64,000 bases of DNA from Chryseobacterium indologenes (GCA_002439165.1 DJTE01000001.1:12437-76436), one strand, 5' to 3'; shown: positions 44,801-54,780, counted from the stretch's first letter. The notes: generated by a model not told the origin, from the letters alone. Numbers and translations are program-made.

Positions 44801-47800
44801 TTAGAAACTGGCTTTCACCTGCATGCTTCCAATGTGAATGGTACGCTCTCCCGAATTTCTACCCTCATAATTTACATTGAGCTGGAGGAACGAATTGATG
44901 GCCTGCTGAATAAAGACGCTCCAGACCTGGTTTTTACCTGGTTTCAGACCGTCCAGCATCTGGTTTCCTACAATACTGAAATTATTTCCGGTGAAATTAT
45001 TGTTGATAAAAGAAAAATTTGCTCTGATAGACGTTTTTTTGCGTTCCCATTGAATGGTTCCCGTAACATCGAAAGCTTTCAGGAGCTCTTCACCATCCAC
45101 TCTCTTTTTCTGGCGGAAAGCAGAAGAAAGTTCAGCCTGAATGGCATCGGTGAATTTATAGGTTGCTTTAGGTTTGGTTTCAAAATTACTCAGACGGTAA
45201 TCCCTTGTAGCAAAAAGCTGTGAAGAATTCTTGATATCATGAACAGAGTTTTCCCAGTCTACACGGAATTCTTTATTAAACCAATACCCTATATTCAGGA
45301 AATGTGAAGTCTGTTCTCTTTCTTCATTACTGAAATTCGCATTGATGAGATTGTCGTTGGTAATAAAACGGTAATTTCCGTTCCATCCTGATTTTTCAGT
45401 CGGATTAAACTGAACGGAAGTTAAAATATTCTGATTTTTAAGGATCTGATCACTGTTTTTTTCAAATGGATTCAGAACCAGAACCTTATCTTTTTTATAG
45501 AATGAATTCTGAGAATTTAATGAAATATTGAAATTCCATCGCTTTAAAAAAGCATTTTCCGAATTGAATATGATAGACGGATTGACAAATAGCGCCAGCT
45601 GTATTTTATTCTTATTGGAGGCAATATAACGTACGGAGTTTGTATACACCCTGATGTATTGTGCCAGATCAGAATATTCCGCAATTTCAAACTCATCAAG
45701 CTGCTGAATACCGTCACCGTTGTAGTCGGTCCATTTATAAATTCCCTGTCCGTCTGTTACCTTCAGATACTGAAATTCTCTTTGGGCTTCCTGTCCGTTT
45801 CCAAGCTCATAGAATGCCTGGAGACGCATCCCGTTTCTGAAAAGCTGTTGGTTGTAAAGAATATTTCCAACCACAAAATCATTATTCCGGGTCATATCGG
45901 CATCATCGGTCTGATAGAAAAATTTCCTGTAATGAACCAGAACATTCAATGTTGTTTTTTCTGTTTTAATCAACTGGCTTTCGGCCATGATTCCCAGGAT
46001 ATTATTCATATTTTCCAGCCTGTTGTTACGTACTGAGTCGTTATCTCTCATGTAGACTTTAGCAAGAAGCTTGGTTCTTGTACTGTCGCCGATTTTCTTT
46101 TGTACAAAAAGCTCTTTCCAGCTGAAACTGGTAAGGTCCATAAGCTGGGTGTCATTATACTTTTTCTCATTATGCTCCATGCTTCCTCCAATAGTCCAGC
46201 TGCCTTTTTTGCCTGTATACTCCGTGGATACGCCGCCTCTTATAAATTTGGTGTCCTGAAGGGTGGCATTCGTATTAAGATAAGACAGATTTCCTTTGGT
46301 AAAGAATTTATTTTTGATCCATCCGAAATCAAGATCATTTTTAATCCCTTTATAGGAGTCCTGTTCATTCAGGTAATTAATGCGGTAATTGAGAGTAGAT
46401 TTATTGTTCCATTTATTTAAAAAGCTGAAGATAAACCGGTTCTGCGTTCTTTGGTTGAATTCCTGCGCAAGGTTGAAATCTCTTGAGAATTCCACATCAT
46501 TAATACGGTCTAAGATATGAAACTGCCTGTCGATATACTGATATTCGAAACTTGGAGTACCTTTCCATGTATTTTTGGTAAAACTTTTGTTTCCGAAAAC
46601 ACGGTAAGCATACCCGATATTCTGATCGGAATCTTTTGATGAAAACAGGTTCACATCATAATTGCTGAGTGAAAAGTCAACCCCTATTTTTCCCTCGTTC
46701 AAAAGGTATTCCGAGTTCAGGGAAAATACCTGGGATTTCTGAGGGGCAGGCAGTTTTCTTACTGCTCTGTAATCTCCCAGATTAGGACCCACATACTCAA
46801 AAACACGACCGTTATTCGTGGTTTGGGTGATTTTATAATCTCCGAGATTAGCTCCGAAATAAGTAAAAGAAACCTGATAAAGCGTTTCATCCTGATTGGT
46901 TGAGAATTCGTAATAATTTCCGTTGGGGTTTAAACGGTACAGAATTTTGTTAACGTCGTATTCTGTAACTACTCCGGAAGGGGCATACATCAGGTTAGGA
47001 TCGTTTCCTGCGTCAGCCAGGATCTGCTCATCCTCTTTAGACAGGTTTAAAGAAAGCGGAGCATTTTTATTGTCATTTTCCATGAACCAGTTCAGGCCAA
47101 CCTTGAACTTTTCTCTCTGGTGTTCAAGTTTTCCGGTAAATAAATACCTGGAATAATTCCTGTTGGTATAGTTATAGGAAATCGTTATAAAGTTCTGTTG
47201 GAAAATAGGTCTGAAACTGGTAAACGTTACCTCACCCGTATTGTAATTGATGATGTAGTCCTGGTTTTCCCCGCGTTTCATCAAGATACCATCTATGAAA
47301 ACCTGTTCGGAGCCTGAGATCAGTGTAATAAACTGTTCCCCGTTTTTTCCGGTAAGACGGTAAGGCCCCTGGTTGCCTTCAACCCCCTGGAAACGGACCC
47401 TGTGGAATTCACTTCGGGCAACTCCCATAGAAACATCCACCAATGTCTTGTTTTCTTTACCAATTTCTGTCTGAAACTGAAGTCCCATACTTCGCCTCTG
47501 GTATTTGGCAAAATAATTTTTGGACTCAACAAGATCTAAATGCCCGGCTCTCATGATCGATTTTTCCTTGATATTAAGCTGCATATAGATTTTGTCAAAC
47601 TCCTCCAGAGTCTGTGTATATCCGTCAGCCTGTATAGGAAGATTATGATCCGAAATACTGGCTAAAATAGTGACATCCTTTGAAAGCCTTCCGGAAATCT
47701 GAAGATCCATGGAGCTTTGTACAGACTGTCCCTGGTTATTACCAAAAGTGATTCCCCGGATAATGGAACCTTTGGAATTGAGCTCTCCTAAAAATCTTTT

Positions 47801-48037
47801 TTTATCATTTTTGGCTAGTACTGCCTCGTCTACAATTATTTTGTTATTGGTCTTTATAAAGTCCAAAGTGTCCTTTGCAAAAATATCGCGTTCGAATCTT
47901 GCGGCAAGGATGCTGTCTTTTTTTACTGAATCCTGAGGAATGTTTGGGTTTTTCCATGAGAATACCTGTGCATTACCCGAAAATATGCCCAGGAAAAATA
48001 AAACAAATGGAAGAAAAAAATTCCGCAAATCCTTCAA
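44801..48037 (-). CDS. Large outer-membrane beta-barrel protein (SprA-like N-terminal motif)
   Basis: This 1078-residue protein has a Sec leader ending FSGNAQ. Residues of about 85-150 carry GSIIRGITFGNNQGQSVQSS, LQISGRLS and LEEFDKIYMQL, text that I associate with a family of large Bacteroidota outer-membrane proteins whose N-terminus resembles parts of SprA of the type IX system. The rest consists of many amphipathic strands, ending in an aromatic residue (VKASF), as expected for an integral barrel. It is much shorter than SprA (about 2300 residues), so I do not call it SprA. Two T9SS cargo genes lie immediately upstream in the opposite orientation. Confidence 0.75.
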   Translation of the reverse strand: MKDLRNFFLPFVLFFLGIFSGNAQVFSWKNPNIPQDSVKKDSILAARFERDIFAKDTLDFIKTNNKIIVDEAVLAKNDKKRFLGELNSKGSIIRGITFGNNQGQSVQSSMDLQISGRLSKDVTILASISDHNLPIQADGYTQTLEEFDKIYMQLNIKEKSIMRAGHLDLVESKNYFAKYQRRSMGLQFQTEIGKENKTLVDVSMGVARSEFHRVRFQGVEGNQGPYRLTGKNGEQFITLISGSEQVFIDGILMKRGENQDYIINYNTGEVTFTSFRPIFQQNFITISYNYTNRNYSRYLFTGKLEHQREKFKVGLNWFMENDNKNAPLSLNLSKEDEQILADAGNDPNLMYAPSGVVTEYDVNKILYRLNPNGNYYEFSTNQDETLYQVSFTYFGANLGDYKITQTTNNGRVFEYVGPNLGDYRAVRKLPAPQKSQVFSLNSEYLLNEGKIGVDFSLSNYDVNLFSSKDSDQNIGYAYRVFGNKSFTKNTWKGTPSFEYQYIDRQFHILDRINDVEFSRDFNLAQEFNQRTQNRFIFSFLNKWNNKSTLNYRINYLNEQDSYKGIKNDLDFGWIKNKFFTKGNLSYLNTNATLQDTKFIRGGVSTEYTGKKGSWTIGGSMEHNEKKYNDTQLMDLTSFSWKELFVQKKIGDSTRTKLLAKVYMRDNDSVRNNRLENMNNILGIMAESQLIKTEKTTLNVLVHYRKFFYQTDDADMTRNNDFVVGNILYNQQLFRNGMRLQAFYELGNGQEAQREFQYLKVTDGQGIYKWTDYNGDGIQQLDEFEIAEYSDLAQYIRVYTNSVRYIASNKNKIQLALFVNPSIIFNSENAFLKRWNFNISLNSQNSFYKKDKVLVLNPFEKNSDQILKNQNILTSVQFNPTEKSGWNGNYRFITNDNLINANFSNEEREQTSHFLNIGYWFNKEFRVDWENSVHDIKNSSQLFATRDYRLSNFETKPKATYKFTDAIQAELSSAFRQKKRVDGEELLKAFDVTGTIQWERKKTSIRANFSFINNNFTGNNFSIVGNQMLDGLKPGKNQVWSVFIQQAINSFLQLNVNYEGRNSGERTIHIGSMQVKASF

Positions 48038-48178
48038 AATAATTCGTAAAAATAATTAAAAAATGTTAACGGTAATCAGTTTGGTATTATTAACAGAAAT
48101 TTAATGTAATTATTGTTGTATCCGTAAAAATGAGTCTAATTTTACAGGGTAAATTATTAAATATTAAATTTTACAATC

Positions 48179-48967
48179 ATGAAGAAATTTTATTCGATAG
48201 TTGCTGCGGGATTATTTTCAGCAACTGTATGTGCACAAACTACTATTTATTCTGAAAGTATGGGATCCGGTACAGGGACATCCGACATTTCCACAAACAC
48301 TTTCCAAAACGGAAGCCCTGTTACTTATGACGGTACAGGAGATGTAAGATCTACGAACCCTTCAACTACCGGGGCTTATGCACAGGCATCAGGAGGAGCT
48401 AATGTAATGATCAATGCCAACAATGAAACCTTTCTGATCTCCGGGATCAATACCACAGTTTATCAGAATATCCAGCTTTATTTTGGCCAGAGAAAAGGAA
48501 CAACAGCAGCTAATAACGAACTGAAAGTAGAAGTAAGTGCAGACGGAAACAGCTGGACCTCTCTTTCTTATTCCAGAGCTACGGGAAGTAATACAGCCAA
48601 TTGGTTATACATTAATCCTTCAGGAACGATCCCGGCAACATCAAATCTGAGAATCAGGTTTACAGGAACCAACAGTACGGAATGGAGAATAGATGATGTA
48701 AAGCTAACCGGCACAAGCGGGTCCTTAGCAACAGCAGATACCAAAAAAACAAAAAATGTATTTGTGAAAAATACTTCCGTAGATCAGGAAATTTATTTCG
48801 GAGAAAAAGCGGAAGTTAAAATTTTCAATATGAGCGGGCAGCTGGTAAAAGCAGCTTCTGTATCAGAAAACGGATCTTTAAATGTAGAAAATCTTCAGAG
48901 CGGCATTTATATGGTAACAGGAAATATTAATGGAAAAGGGGTTACTGAGAAAATTGTTAAAAAGTAA
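48179..48967 (+). CDS. T9SS type A sorting domain protein
   Basis: This 262-residue secreted protein has a signal peptide (1-19, ending TVCAQ). Residues 20-180 form a beta-sandwich (YQNIQLYFGQRKGT, SSLRIRFTG-like, EWRIDDVKLTG), a pattern seen in surface adhesion or carbohydrate-binding modules. The last 70 residues are a T9SS type A sorting domain: VKIFNMSGQLVK, LNVENLQSGIYMVTG and KIVKK. It is exported across the outer membrane and its tail removed. It is followed by a second cargo gene of the same type. Confidence 0.9.
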   Translation: MKKFYSIVAAGLFSATVCAQTTIYSESMGSGTGTSDISTNTFQNGSPVTYDGTGDVRSTNPSTTGAYAQASGGANVMINANNETFLISGINTTVYQNIQLYFGQRKGTTAANNELKVEVSADGNSWTSLSYSRATGSNTANWLYINPSGTIPATSNLRIRFTGTNSTEWRIDDVKLTGTSGSLATADTKKTKNVFVKNTSVDQEIYFGEKAEVKIFNMSGQLVKAASVSENGSLNVENLQSGIYMVTGNINGKGVTEKIVKK

Positions 48968-48990
48968 TTTTAATTAATTGTTAAATATAT

Positions 48991-49020
48991 ACCATCATTT
49001 TTATAAAGTGATGGTTTTTT
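48991..49020 (+). terminator. Intrinsic terminator after the first T9SS cargo gene
   Basis: ACCATCA/TGATGGT with an 11-base loop is followed by a run of T; it begins 23 bp after the stop at 48967. Confidence 0.7.
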
Positions 49021-49054
49021 TGTACTTTTACACCAAATATTAAAACTTTATATA

Positions 49055-49825
49055 ATGAAAAAAATCTTTACTGTTTTAGGAGTTGCGGCAAGCGTTGTTG
49101 CATTCTCCCAAAATTTAGTTCAAAACCCAGGTTTTGAAAGTGGAATTAGTAACTGGACAGCAGGTACGGTAAACACATACACATTACCTACCGTGGAAAC
49201 AGATGCTCCTTATCAGGGTGCAAATTATGCTAAATATACAGCAACAGCAACTACCGGATTTTATCAGAATATCCCGATCAGTGCTAATACTCAATACACC
49301 GTAAGCTTCTGGTATAAATCATCAGGATCAGGAAACGGAGCCAGAATCTGGTCTTGCTTTTTAGATGCTGCAAACGCACCTATCTATTTAACCAGTGATG
49401 CTACAACAGATCCTTTGAGAAACAATAACGGTTTCCTGGCTAAAGTAAGCGCATGGACACTGAAAACCTTAACCTTTACTTCTCCTGCTGCTGCAACTCA
49501 GTTCCAATTACAGGTACGTGCCTATAACAATTCAGTAGCCAGCTTTGATGAGTTTTCTTTAGTACCTGCAGGGTCTCTTGCGGTAGGTGAAGTAGCTCCT
49601 TCCAAGTACAGAATCATCAAAAATACTTTCGTGAAAAACGACGGGATTACTTTCGGAGCAGATGTAAAAGACGTAAAAATTTACAACATGTTCGGACAGG
49701 TGGTGAAAACTGCTTCTGTTAAAAACAACGAAGTGTTAAACGTTGCTGAACTAGCAAAAGGAAACTATTTCGTAACAGGAACTGTAAATAACGAACCGGT
49801 ATCTCAGAAAATCTTAAAAGACTAA
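49055..49825 (+). CDS. T9SS type A sorting domain protein with carbohydrate-binding-like module
   Basis: This 256-residue secreted protein has a signal peptide ending VAFSQ. Residues 20-170 show NLVQNPGFESGISNWT and QYTVSFWYKSSG, the pattern of CBM4/9-like galactose-binding modules. The C-terminal 70 residues are a type A sorting domain (VKIYNMFGQVVK, LNVAELAKGNYFVTG, KILKD). It shares the tail design of the preceding cargo gene but a different module. It has its own terminator. Confidence 0.9.
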   Translation: MKKIFTVLGVAASVVAFSQNLVQNPGFESGISNWTAGTVNTYTLPTVETDAPYQGANYAKYTATATTGFYQNIPISANTQYTVSFWYKSSGSGNGARIWSCFLDAANAPIYLTSDATTDPLRNNNGFLAKVSAWTLKTLTFTSPAAATQFQLQVRAYNNSVASFDEFSLVPAGSLAVGEVAPSKYRIIKNTFVKNDGITFGADVKDVKIYNMFGQVVKTASVKNNEVLNVAELAKGNYFVTGTVNNEPVSQKILKD

Positions 49826-49850
49826 TCTAATAGCTCTTTTAACCATATAG

Positions 49851-49884
49851 TTCCGGCCGTTTCGAAGAAACGGCCGGAATTTTT
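49851..49884 (+). terminator. Intrinsic terminator after the second T9SS cargo gene
   Basis: TTCCGGCCGTTTC/GAAACGGCCGGAA is a 13 bp perfect stem with loop GAA, followed by TTTTT. Confidence 0.92.
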
Positions 49885-49968
49885 TATAGCGGTTGTTGAT
49901 AATGCGAACTTCTTCATGATAAACCTAAATGACTTTCATAACCTCCATCTTCCGGCTTTCTGTCTAAA

Positions 49969-52791
49969 TTAATACCAGCCCCTTCTGGCGGCATTGATAA
50001 TTGATCCCAGATTCAAAACCAGGGTATATCTGATCCTCTTTCCGTAATCTTTAAAAGATGGCTCAAAACCTAGTGAAGACTGTATAGGGAAATAAACTTC
50101 CAGGAAATCCGGAATTACCCGCACTTTAATTCCGCTGTCCCAGATAAACTGTGCAGGGCGGTTCTTGTTTTTATACATTCCGGCATCGGCATACACATGG
50201 AATATTTTCCATATACTGGAATCTACATTGAAAGAAGTGATCCACTGGTTAACCGATCCGGGAATAAAGGATTTGAATCCTCCGTCAGCCAGGATAAACT
50301 GCTGTGAAAGAATTCCGCTATTGGCACTTTCTCCCAAAAGATTATAGGAAAAAGAGTAGTTGGAGACTCTGGATATACCATAATTGAACGTACTGTTTCG
50401 GGTATCATTTCTTACAAAATATCCGGCAAATAGTCTTAAACTGAGCTTTTGTTTGGGAGCAAACTCCCATCTGTAAAAGCCTTCTGCCGTTATTTTATTG
50501 AAATCTTCCATACCCTGGGTACTTAAACTTAAACTTTTCTCATGAATCATCTGGCTGTCGCTGTATCCGTATCCGAAACTCCACAGGTTATACTTTCCGT
50601 AGTCTCTGTTGGCAACCATTTTTGGGCTGAGATCTCTTTCAAAATAATTGTATGAAACCCCTATACTCCGGCTTACCGTACTTCTTGGGTCTTTTCTGAA
50701 GCTGATCGTGGAAAATAATGATCCTTTTCTGTAAGCTAATCCGTAATCATAATGGAAATAAGCCCCGGAAACTCCGAAAGTAAGGCTTCTGATGATGCTC
50801 TCAGCCGGAAGAAAAGAGTAGGAGACCGCTCCGGAACCCGTCAGCTTTCCAGTCCCTGAACTGTACATCGGAGTGATGGAGTATAAAAACTTCTGGTCAA
50901 AAAAAGACTGATTCTTCAGGTTGATCCCAAACAGAAATTTGTCATAAGCATTGTTGAAACGTATTCTTGGGCTCACATATACTTCATTGTATTCAGGATT
51001 AGGAATATCTTTGATCAGTTTGAATTTTATTTTTTTAGTATTGGAAAAAATTCCTTTGGCATACAGGAAGTTATCCCGGTATTTAGATTCAGGGAAGATA
51101 TAGCCGCTGTTTAGGGTCACCTTATGAATGTCATCTGATGCAGGAAGGCTTATATTTTTAATTCTTTCATTTTCATCCGTTTCAATCCAATAGGCTTTCT
51201 TTTCGCCTTCACTGGTCTGGGTTTCCAGTTTTACAGGAATAGGAGCATCTGTGTTTTTCCCGATTCTGATATTGAAAAGGTCTCCTTCTTTTCTTACACT
51301 TTTTAATCTGAAGTCAATCCTGTTTTTCTTTTTTAAAAAACCGGTAAGGTAGGAGGAGGTTTTATCTGCTTCGGTAAGTTCATTCAGAAAACCTTCGGGA
51401 CTGATCTTTTTCCCGGTATTCTGCTGAATATAATCTTTCAATATCGTATTGAACCGGTCATAGCCCATTTTATCTGCCGTATAGCTGAAAAGACTTCCCG
51501 TTTCGAAACTGCTGACCGCCATATCGTTGAAATTACTCAGTGCTGAAAATTCCTCATCAATCTTCTGATCGAGATTCTGGGACATAATATACTGATAAGC
51601 CAGCCCATACCGGTCCAGAAGCTTTACATTGGAGGCATGGAAAAGTTTTAAAGGCTTCACTCCAAAGATTTTAGTCTCAGGAAGAGTGCCCAGCAATTTT
51701 GTGTCCTGATAAAATTTCTGGAGATACTGGATTTCAAGGTATGATTTCAGACCGTTTTTGAACCAGTGATCTTTTTCTTTGTCAGTAATGATCTTTTCAT
51801 CAAGGATTTTTTTTGCGATGATCCCGAAATAATCAAGATCCGTCTTTTCCGCATCGGTAAACAGCTGAAATCTGAAGTTCCAGAAGGTAATATCATTATT
51901 TCCGAAAAAATCTTCCTTAGCTCTGAATTTATCGGAAATAAAAATACTCTGTGGGAGAAAACCGGTTTTCTCTTTAATGAATTTTAAATGCAGCGGCAGA
52001 TAAAACTCAAGATTCTGTTTTTCTTCAGGCTTTAAAATATATCCGAATTTAATTTCAGTATCATTGCCATCCACATTGATTCTCATGGTGGGAAGACTGT
52101 TCTCTGAAACGATAAATTCAGGATCGGATTCAAGATAGCCTTTGAATGAATTCATCTGGATCTGTGGGAGATTACCTTCAACGAAACTATTCGGTGGAAG
52201 ATCAAAATTCACAGTCCAGAAAGTATTGAAGCTTACAGATTCTTCAATATCATGGTAATTTTTTTTGGAAATATTGTCCGGATCAAAATGATCCGGAACA
52301 ATAAAGAAATATTTTAATGCCGCGTACTTACCGTCTGTACCATATCCCGTAAACTTCTTATCGGGAAGCAGCATCCGGTAATGCAAATGTAATGTAACGC
52401 TTTCGCCGGGCTTCAGTGCTTTTTTCAGCGGAAGAAAAAGACTTTCGTCCGAAATAGAGTTTACAGGCACCGGCAGATTTTCAGAATTTTTAATGCTGAG
52501 ATCCAAAAGCCTGCCCAATTGTTCAGGCTTGGCAAAATGAAGATCACTGTTCCGGTCTTCCAGTTTTCTGTAAACTAAGGCAGTTCTTCGCTTGTTATAA
52601 GCGGAAATCCAGTTCAGAAGTTTTACCGTATGAAGGTCTTTTTCTGAATTGTTGTGATAAACGATTTCCTGATTTACTTCCAGCGTTTTTCTGTCGGCGG
52701 AAAGTCGGGCCTCAATATAAATGCTGTCTTTCTGTGCAGAAACCTGTACAATTCCACAAAACAAAATAAGGCAAATGCTGATCTTTTTCAA
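49969..52791 (-). CDS. Fusion: degenerate M1-peptidase-like domain plus outer-membrane beta-barrel
   Basis: This 940-residue protein has a Sec leader (1-19). Residues 20-240 resemble the N-terminal beta domain of M1 aminopeptidases (SADRKTLEVNQEIVYHNNSE, WTVNFDLPPNSF). Residues of about 330-480 have the M1-like helical pattern WFKNGLKSYLEIQYLQKFYQD, LLDRYGLAYQYIMSQN, but no HExxH zinc motif occurs anywhere. From about 620 onward it is amphipathic strands (RIRFNNAYDKFLFGINLKN, GAVSYSFLPAE, RRGWY at the end), which reads as a barrel. The protein is therefore a scaffold or partner rather than an active peptidase. It is adjacent to the T9SS cargo genes. Confidence 0.75.
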   Translation of the reverse strand: MKKISICLILFCGIVQVSAQKDSIYIEARLSADRKTLEVNQEIVYHNNSEKDLHTVKLLNWISAYNKRRTALVYRKLEDRNSDLHFAKPEQLGRLLDLSIKNSENLPVPVNSISDESLFLPLKKALKPGESVTLHLHYRMLLPDKKFTGYGTDGKYAALKYFFIVPDHFDPDNISKKNYHDIEESVSFNTFWTVNFDLPPNSFVEGNLPQIQMNSFKGYLESDPEFIVSENSLPTMRINVDGNDTEIKFGYILKPEEKQNLEFYLPLHLKFIKEKTGFLPQSIFISDKFRAKEDFFGNNDITFWNFRFQLFTDAEKTDLDYFGIIAKKILDEKIITDKEKDHWFKNGLKSYLEIQYLQKFYQDTKLLGTLPETKIFGVKPLKLFHASNVKLLDRYGLAYQYIMSQNLDQKIDEEFSALSNFNDMAVSSFETGSLFSYTADKMGYDRFNTILKDYIQQNTGKKISPEGFLNELTEADKTSSYLTGFLKKKNRIDFRLKSVRKEGDLFNIRIGKNTDAPIPVKLETQTSEGEKKAYWIETDENERIKNISLPASDDIHKVTLNSGYIFPESKYRDNFLYAKGIFSNTKKIKFKLIKDIPNPEYNEVYVSPRIRFNNAYDKFLFGINLKNQSFFDQKFLYSITPMYSSGTGKLTGSGAVSYSFLPAESIIRSLTFGVSGAYFHYDYGLAYRKGSLFSTISFRKDPRSTVSRSIGVSYNYFERDLSPKMVANRDYGKYNLWSFGYGYSDSQMIHEKSLSLSTQGMEDFNKITAEGFYRWEFAPKQKLSLRLFAGYFVRNDTRNSTFNYGISRVSNYSFSYNLLGESANSGILSQQFILADGGFKSFIPGSVNQWITSFNVDSSIWKIFHVYADAGMYKNKNRPAQFIWDSGIKVRVIPDFLEVYFPIQSSLGFEPSFKDYGKRIRYTLVLNLGSIINAARRGWY

Positions 52792-52845
52792 TATCCTTTG
52801 ATAAAGCTCAAATATAAACTTATTTTGAATATATTTTACAGGATT

Positions 52846-54225
52846 TTAGCCCTGAATCTCTTTTTTTTGTAAAGAACTGATATAAGCATTCCAGCCTTCA
52901 TTTTTATAAGTGACAGCCGCCGCCGCCGGATCATCAGACTTATAAATTCCTCTTCCTACAATAATGAAATCGGTATGAAGCATCTTGAATACGTGTTCAG
53001 GAGTATTGTACTGCTGGCCTTTTCCGTCTCCTGAATCGGCAAGATTTACTCCTGGTGTAAACAGCAGAAGCTCTTCAGGAACCGGGTTTTGTGATACACC
53101 TCCAATTACATTGGGGTGGGACAGAGCCACTTTAAGGGCTTCTTCACGATAAGCAGCAGTAGTCAGAGTTCCTTTGGAAGACATTCCTACAATCGCTACT
53201 ACACCTACATTACTGAAGCAGTCCAGAGATTCAAACCCTCCGATTACCTGTGAAGTTACAAAATCTGCCCAGTCTGTAATTCTGAAAACCCCGCTTGTGA
53301 ACTGAAGCTCCTGGGTATTTCCAATATCGGCAAACTTACGGTCTTCCATCAGGAGAAACCGGTGTTTGGAGGCCAGTGCTTTTAAAGGAAGTATGGTTTT
53401 TTCGTAATCGAAATCCGAAATAATATCAATATGGGTTTTTAAAGCGATCACATGAGGACCTACTTTTTCAGCAAGAGCCAGAAGTTCCTGAGTGGTGGTG
53501 ACATCAGCTGAAGCAATCAGATTGGATTGTTTCGCCAAAGCTGTTTCTAATAATTTTTTTGAAACAGAATGCTGGGTCTGCTGTAATTTCTGTTCGTAAG
53601 AAGGTCTGGTTTTTTCTTCAAACTGAATATGGTTTCCCTGAAGAAAATCCTGAATTCTTGCCACTTCTTCATCAGATAGCTCTCCGTTTTCCTGAAGAAT
53701 ACTGCATACCTCGGAGATATTGAAAAGTGTATGTACTCTGTATCCTTTGCTTTCCAATAATTGTTTTCCGCCTTGCTCTCTGTCCAGAACCACAACAATA
53801 TCTGCTACTTTAAGGTCTTCCTGTTCCACTTCGGCAATGGTCTCTACAAGAGATTTTCCGGAAGTGATCACATCTTCTACCAAAAGGCAGTTCTGGCCTT
53901 TCTGATAAATTCCTTCAATCAGTTTTTTGGTTCCGTAGCTCTTCGCTTCTTTTCTTTTAATGATTAATGGAATATAGCTTTCCAGCGACATGGCAGTTGC
54001 CATTGGAAGAGCAGCATAAGGAACTCCGCAGATCAGGTCAAAATTATCCAGAGGAAGCATTTCCAGTAAATAATTAGCCAGATTTTTTAAAATTTTAGGG
54101 TCTGAAGCCAGAGGTCTGAGATCTACATAAAACGGACTTTCGATACCGCTTTTCAGGGTAAACCTTCCGAACTTAATGATGCCCAGCTTGTAGCACTCTA
54201 AGAAGAATTCTTTTTTACTTTCCAT
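52846..54225 (-). CDS. Bifunctional orotate phosphoribosyltransferase / OMP decarboxylase (UMP synthase)
   Basis: This 459-residue protein fuses PyrE to PyrF in the order found in eukaryotic UMP synthase. Residues 1-210 are OPRT: FGRFTLKSGIESPFYVDLR, the PRPP loop LLVEDVITSGKSLVET. Residues of about 230-459 are OMP decarboxylase, with the catalytic LMEDRKFADIGNT and the late GRGIYKSDDP phosphate-binding segment. It carries out the last two steps of UMP synthesis. The decarboxylase half is of eukaryotic type, which fits a fused gene acquired or retained as a unit. Single gene. Confidence 0.94.
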   Translation of the reverse strand: MESKKEFFLECYKLGIIKFGRFTLKSGIESPFYVDLRPLASDPKILKNLANYLLEMLPLDNFDLICGVPYAALPMATAMSLESYIPLIIKRKEAKSYGTKKLIEGIYQKGQNCLLVEDVITSGKSLVETIAEVEQEDLKVADIVVVLDREQGGKQLLESKGYRVHTLFNISEVCSILQENGELSDEEVARIQDFLQGNHIQFEEKTRPSYEQKLQQTQHSVSKKLLETALAKQSNLIASADVTTTQELLALAEKVGPHVIALKTHIDIISDFDYEKTILPLKALASKHRFLLMEDRKFADIGNTQELQFTSGVFRITDWADFVTSQVIGGFESLDCFSNVGVVAIVGMSSKGTLTTAAYREEALKVALSHPNVIGGVSQNPVPEELLLFTPGVNLADSGDGKGQQYNTPEHVFKMLHTDFIIVGRGIYKSDDPAAAAVTYKNEGWNAYISSLQKKEIQG

Positions 54226-54300
54226 TATTTTTTATTAGATACTGCAAATTTAAGGATTTGAAATAAGGCTTAAAAATTTCTCGCCGATTTGTCAACAAAA

Positions 54301-54328
54301 AACCATCCCCGCATCTTCAGGAATGGTT
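54301..54328 (-). terminator. Terminator of the YkvA-like gene
   Basis: AACCATCCC/GGAATGGTT (one mismatch) with T6 on the minus strand; it lies 22 bp after the stop at 54351. Confidence 0.7.
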
Positions 54329-54350
54329 CATATTTTCTTTGTTAATGAGA

Positions 54351-54692
54351 CTATTTTACAATTTCTGCATCAATAACTTTTGTGCCGTTCAGCCTCTGTT
54401 CGGCTTCCCAAAGCAGGAATTTGTCCACTTCCCTGATCAGTTTAGGAATCGTGAGCGATAAAACGGCCAGGTCGTCCATAACGCCCAATACCGGAATAGC
54501 AAACTCAGGAAGAAGATCAATAGGAGAGATTACATACAAAATTCCCAGTAAAGGCAGGATGATATCAATAGATTTCATGGGATAGGCTCCCTTTCTCCAC
54601 ATTTTTACCATTCTGAAAATATCAGGGATTTTTTTTACGAAACCTTTGTGGCTGATGGCTTCTTTTGCAAGATTCAATTTTGAATACTTCAT
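54351..54692 (-). CDS. YkvA family protein (DUF1232)
   Basis: This 113-residue protein has the DUF1232 core: PMKSIDIILPLLGILYVISPIDLLPEFAIPVLGVMDDLAVL, a hydrophobic hairpin with the invariant SPIDL.P and DD. An N-terminal basic helix and a short C-terminal tail surround it. It is probably membrane-associated. Function of the family is unknown; homologues include YkvA of Bacillus. Confidence 0.88.
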   Translation of the reverse strand: MKYSKLNLAKEAISHKGFVKKIPDIFRMVKMWRKGAYPMKSIDIILPLLGILYVISPIDLLPEFAIPVLGVMDDLAVLSLTIPKLIREVDKFLLWEAEQRLNGTKVIDAEIVK

Positions 54693-54780
54693 TTTGTGTT
54701 TAGTTTTTAAATAAATTTTTTCAACAATGTAAATTTCGCAAATTTTGTACCAAGTAATTATAAAATTTAGTTAAAAAAAA

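Noticed and set aside
44801..48037. SprA translocon gene
   Set aside because: Only the N-terminal motif is similar; the protein is less than half of the usual SprA length.
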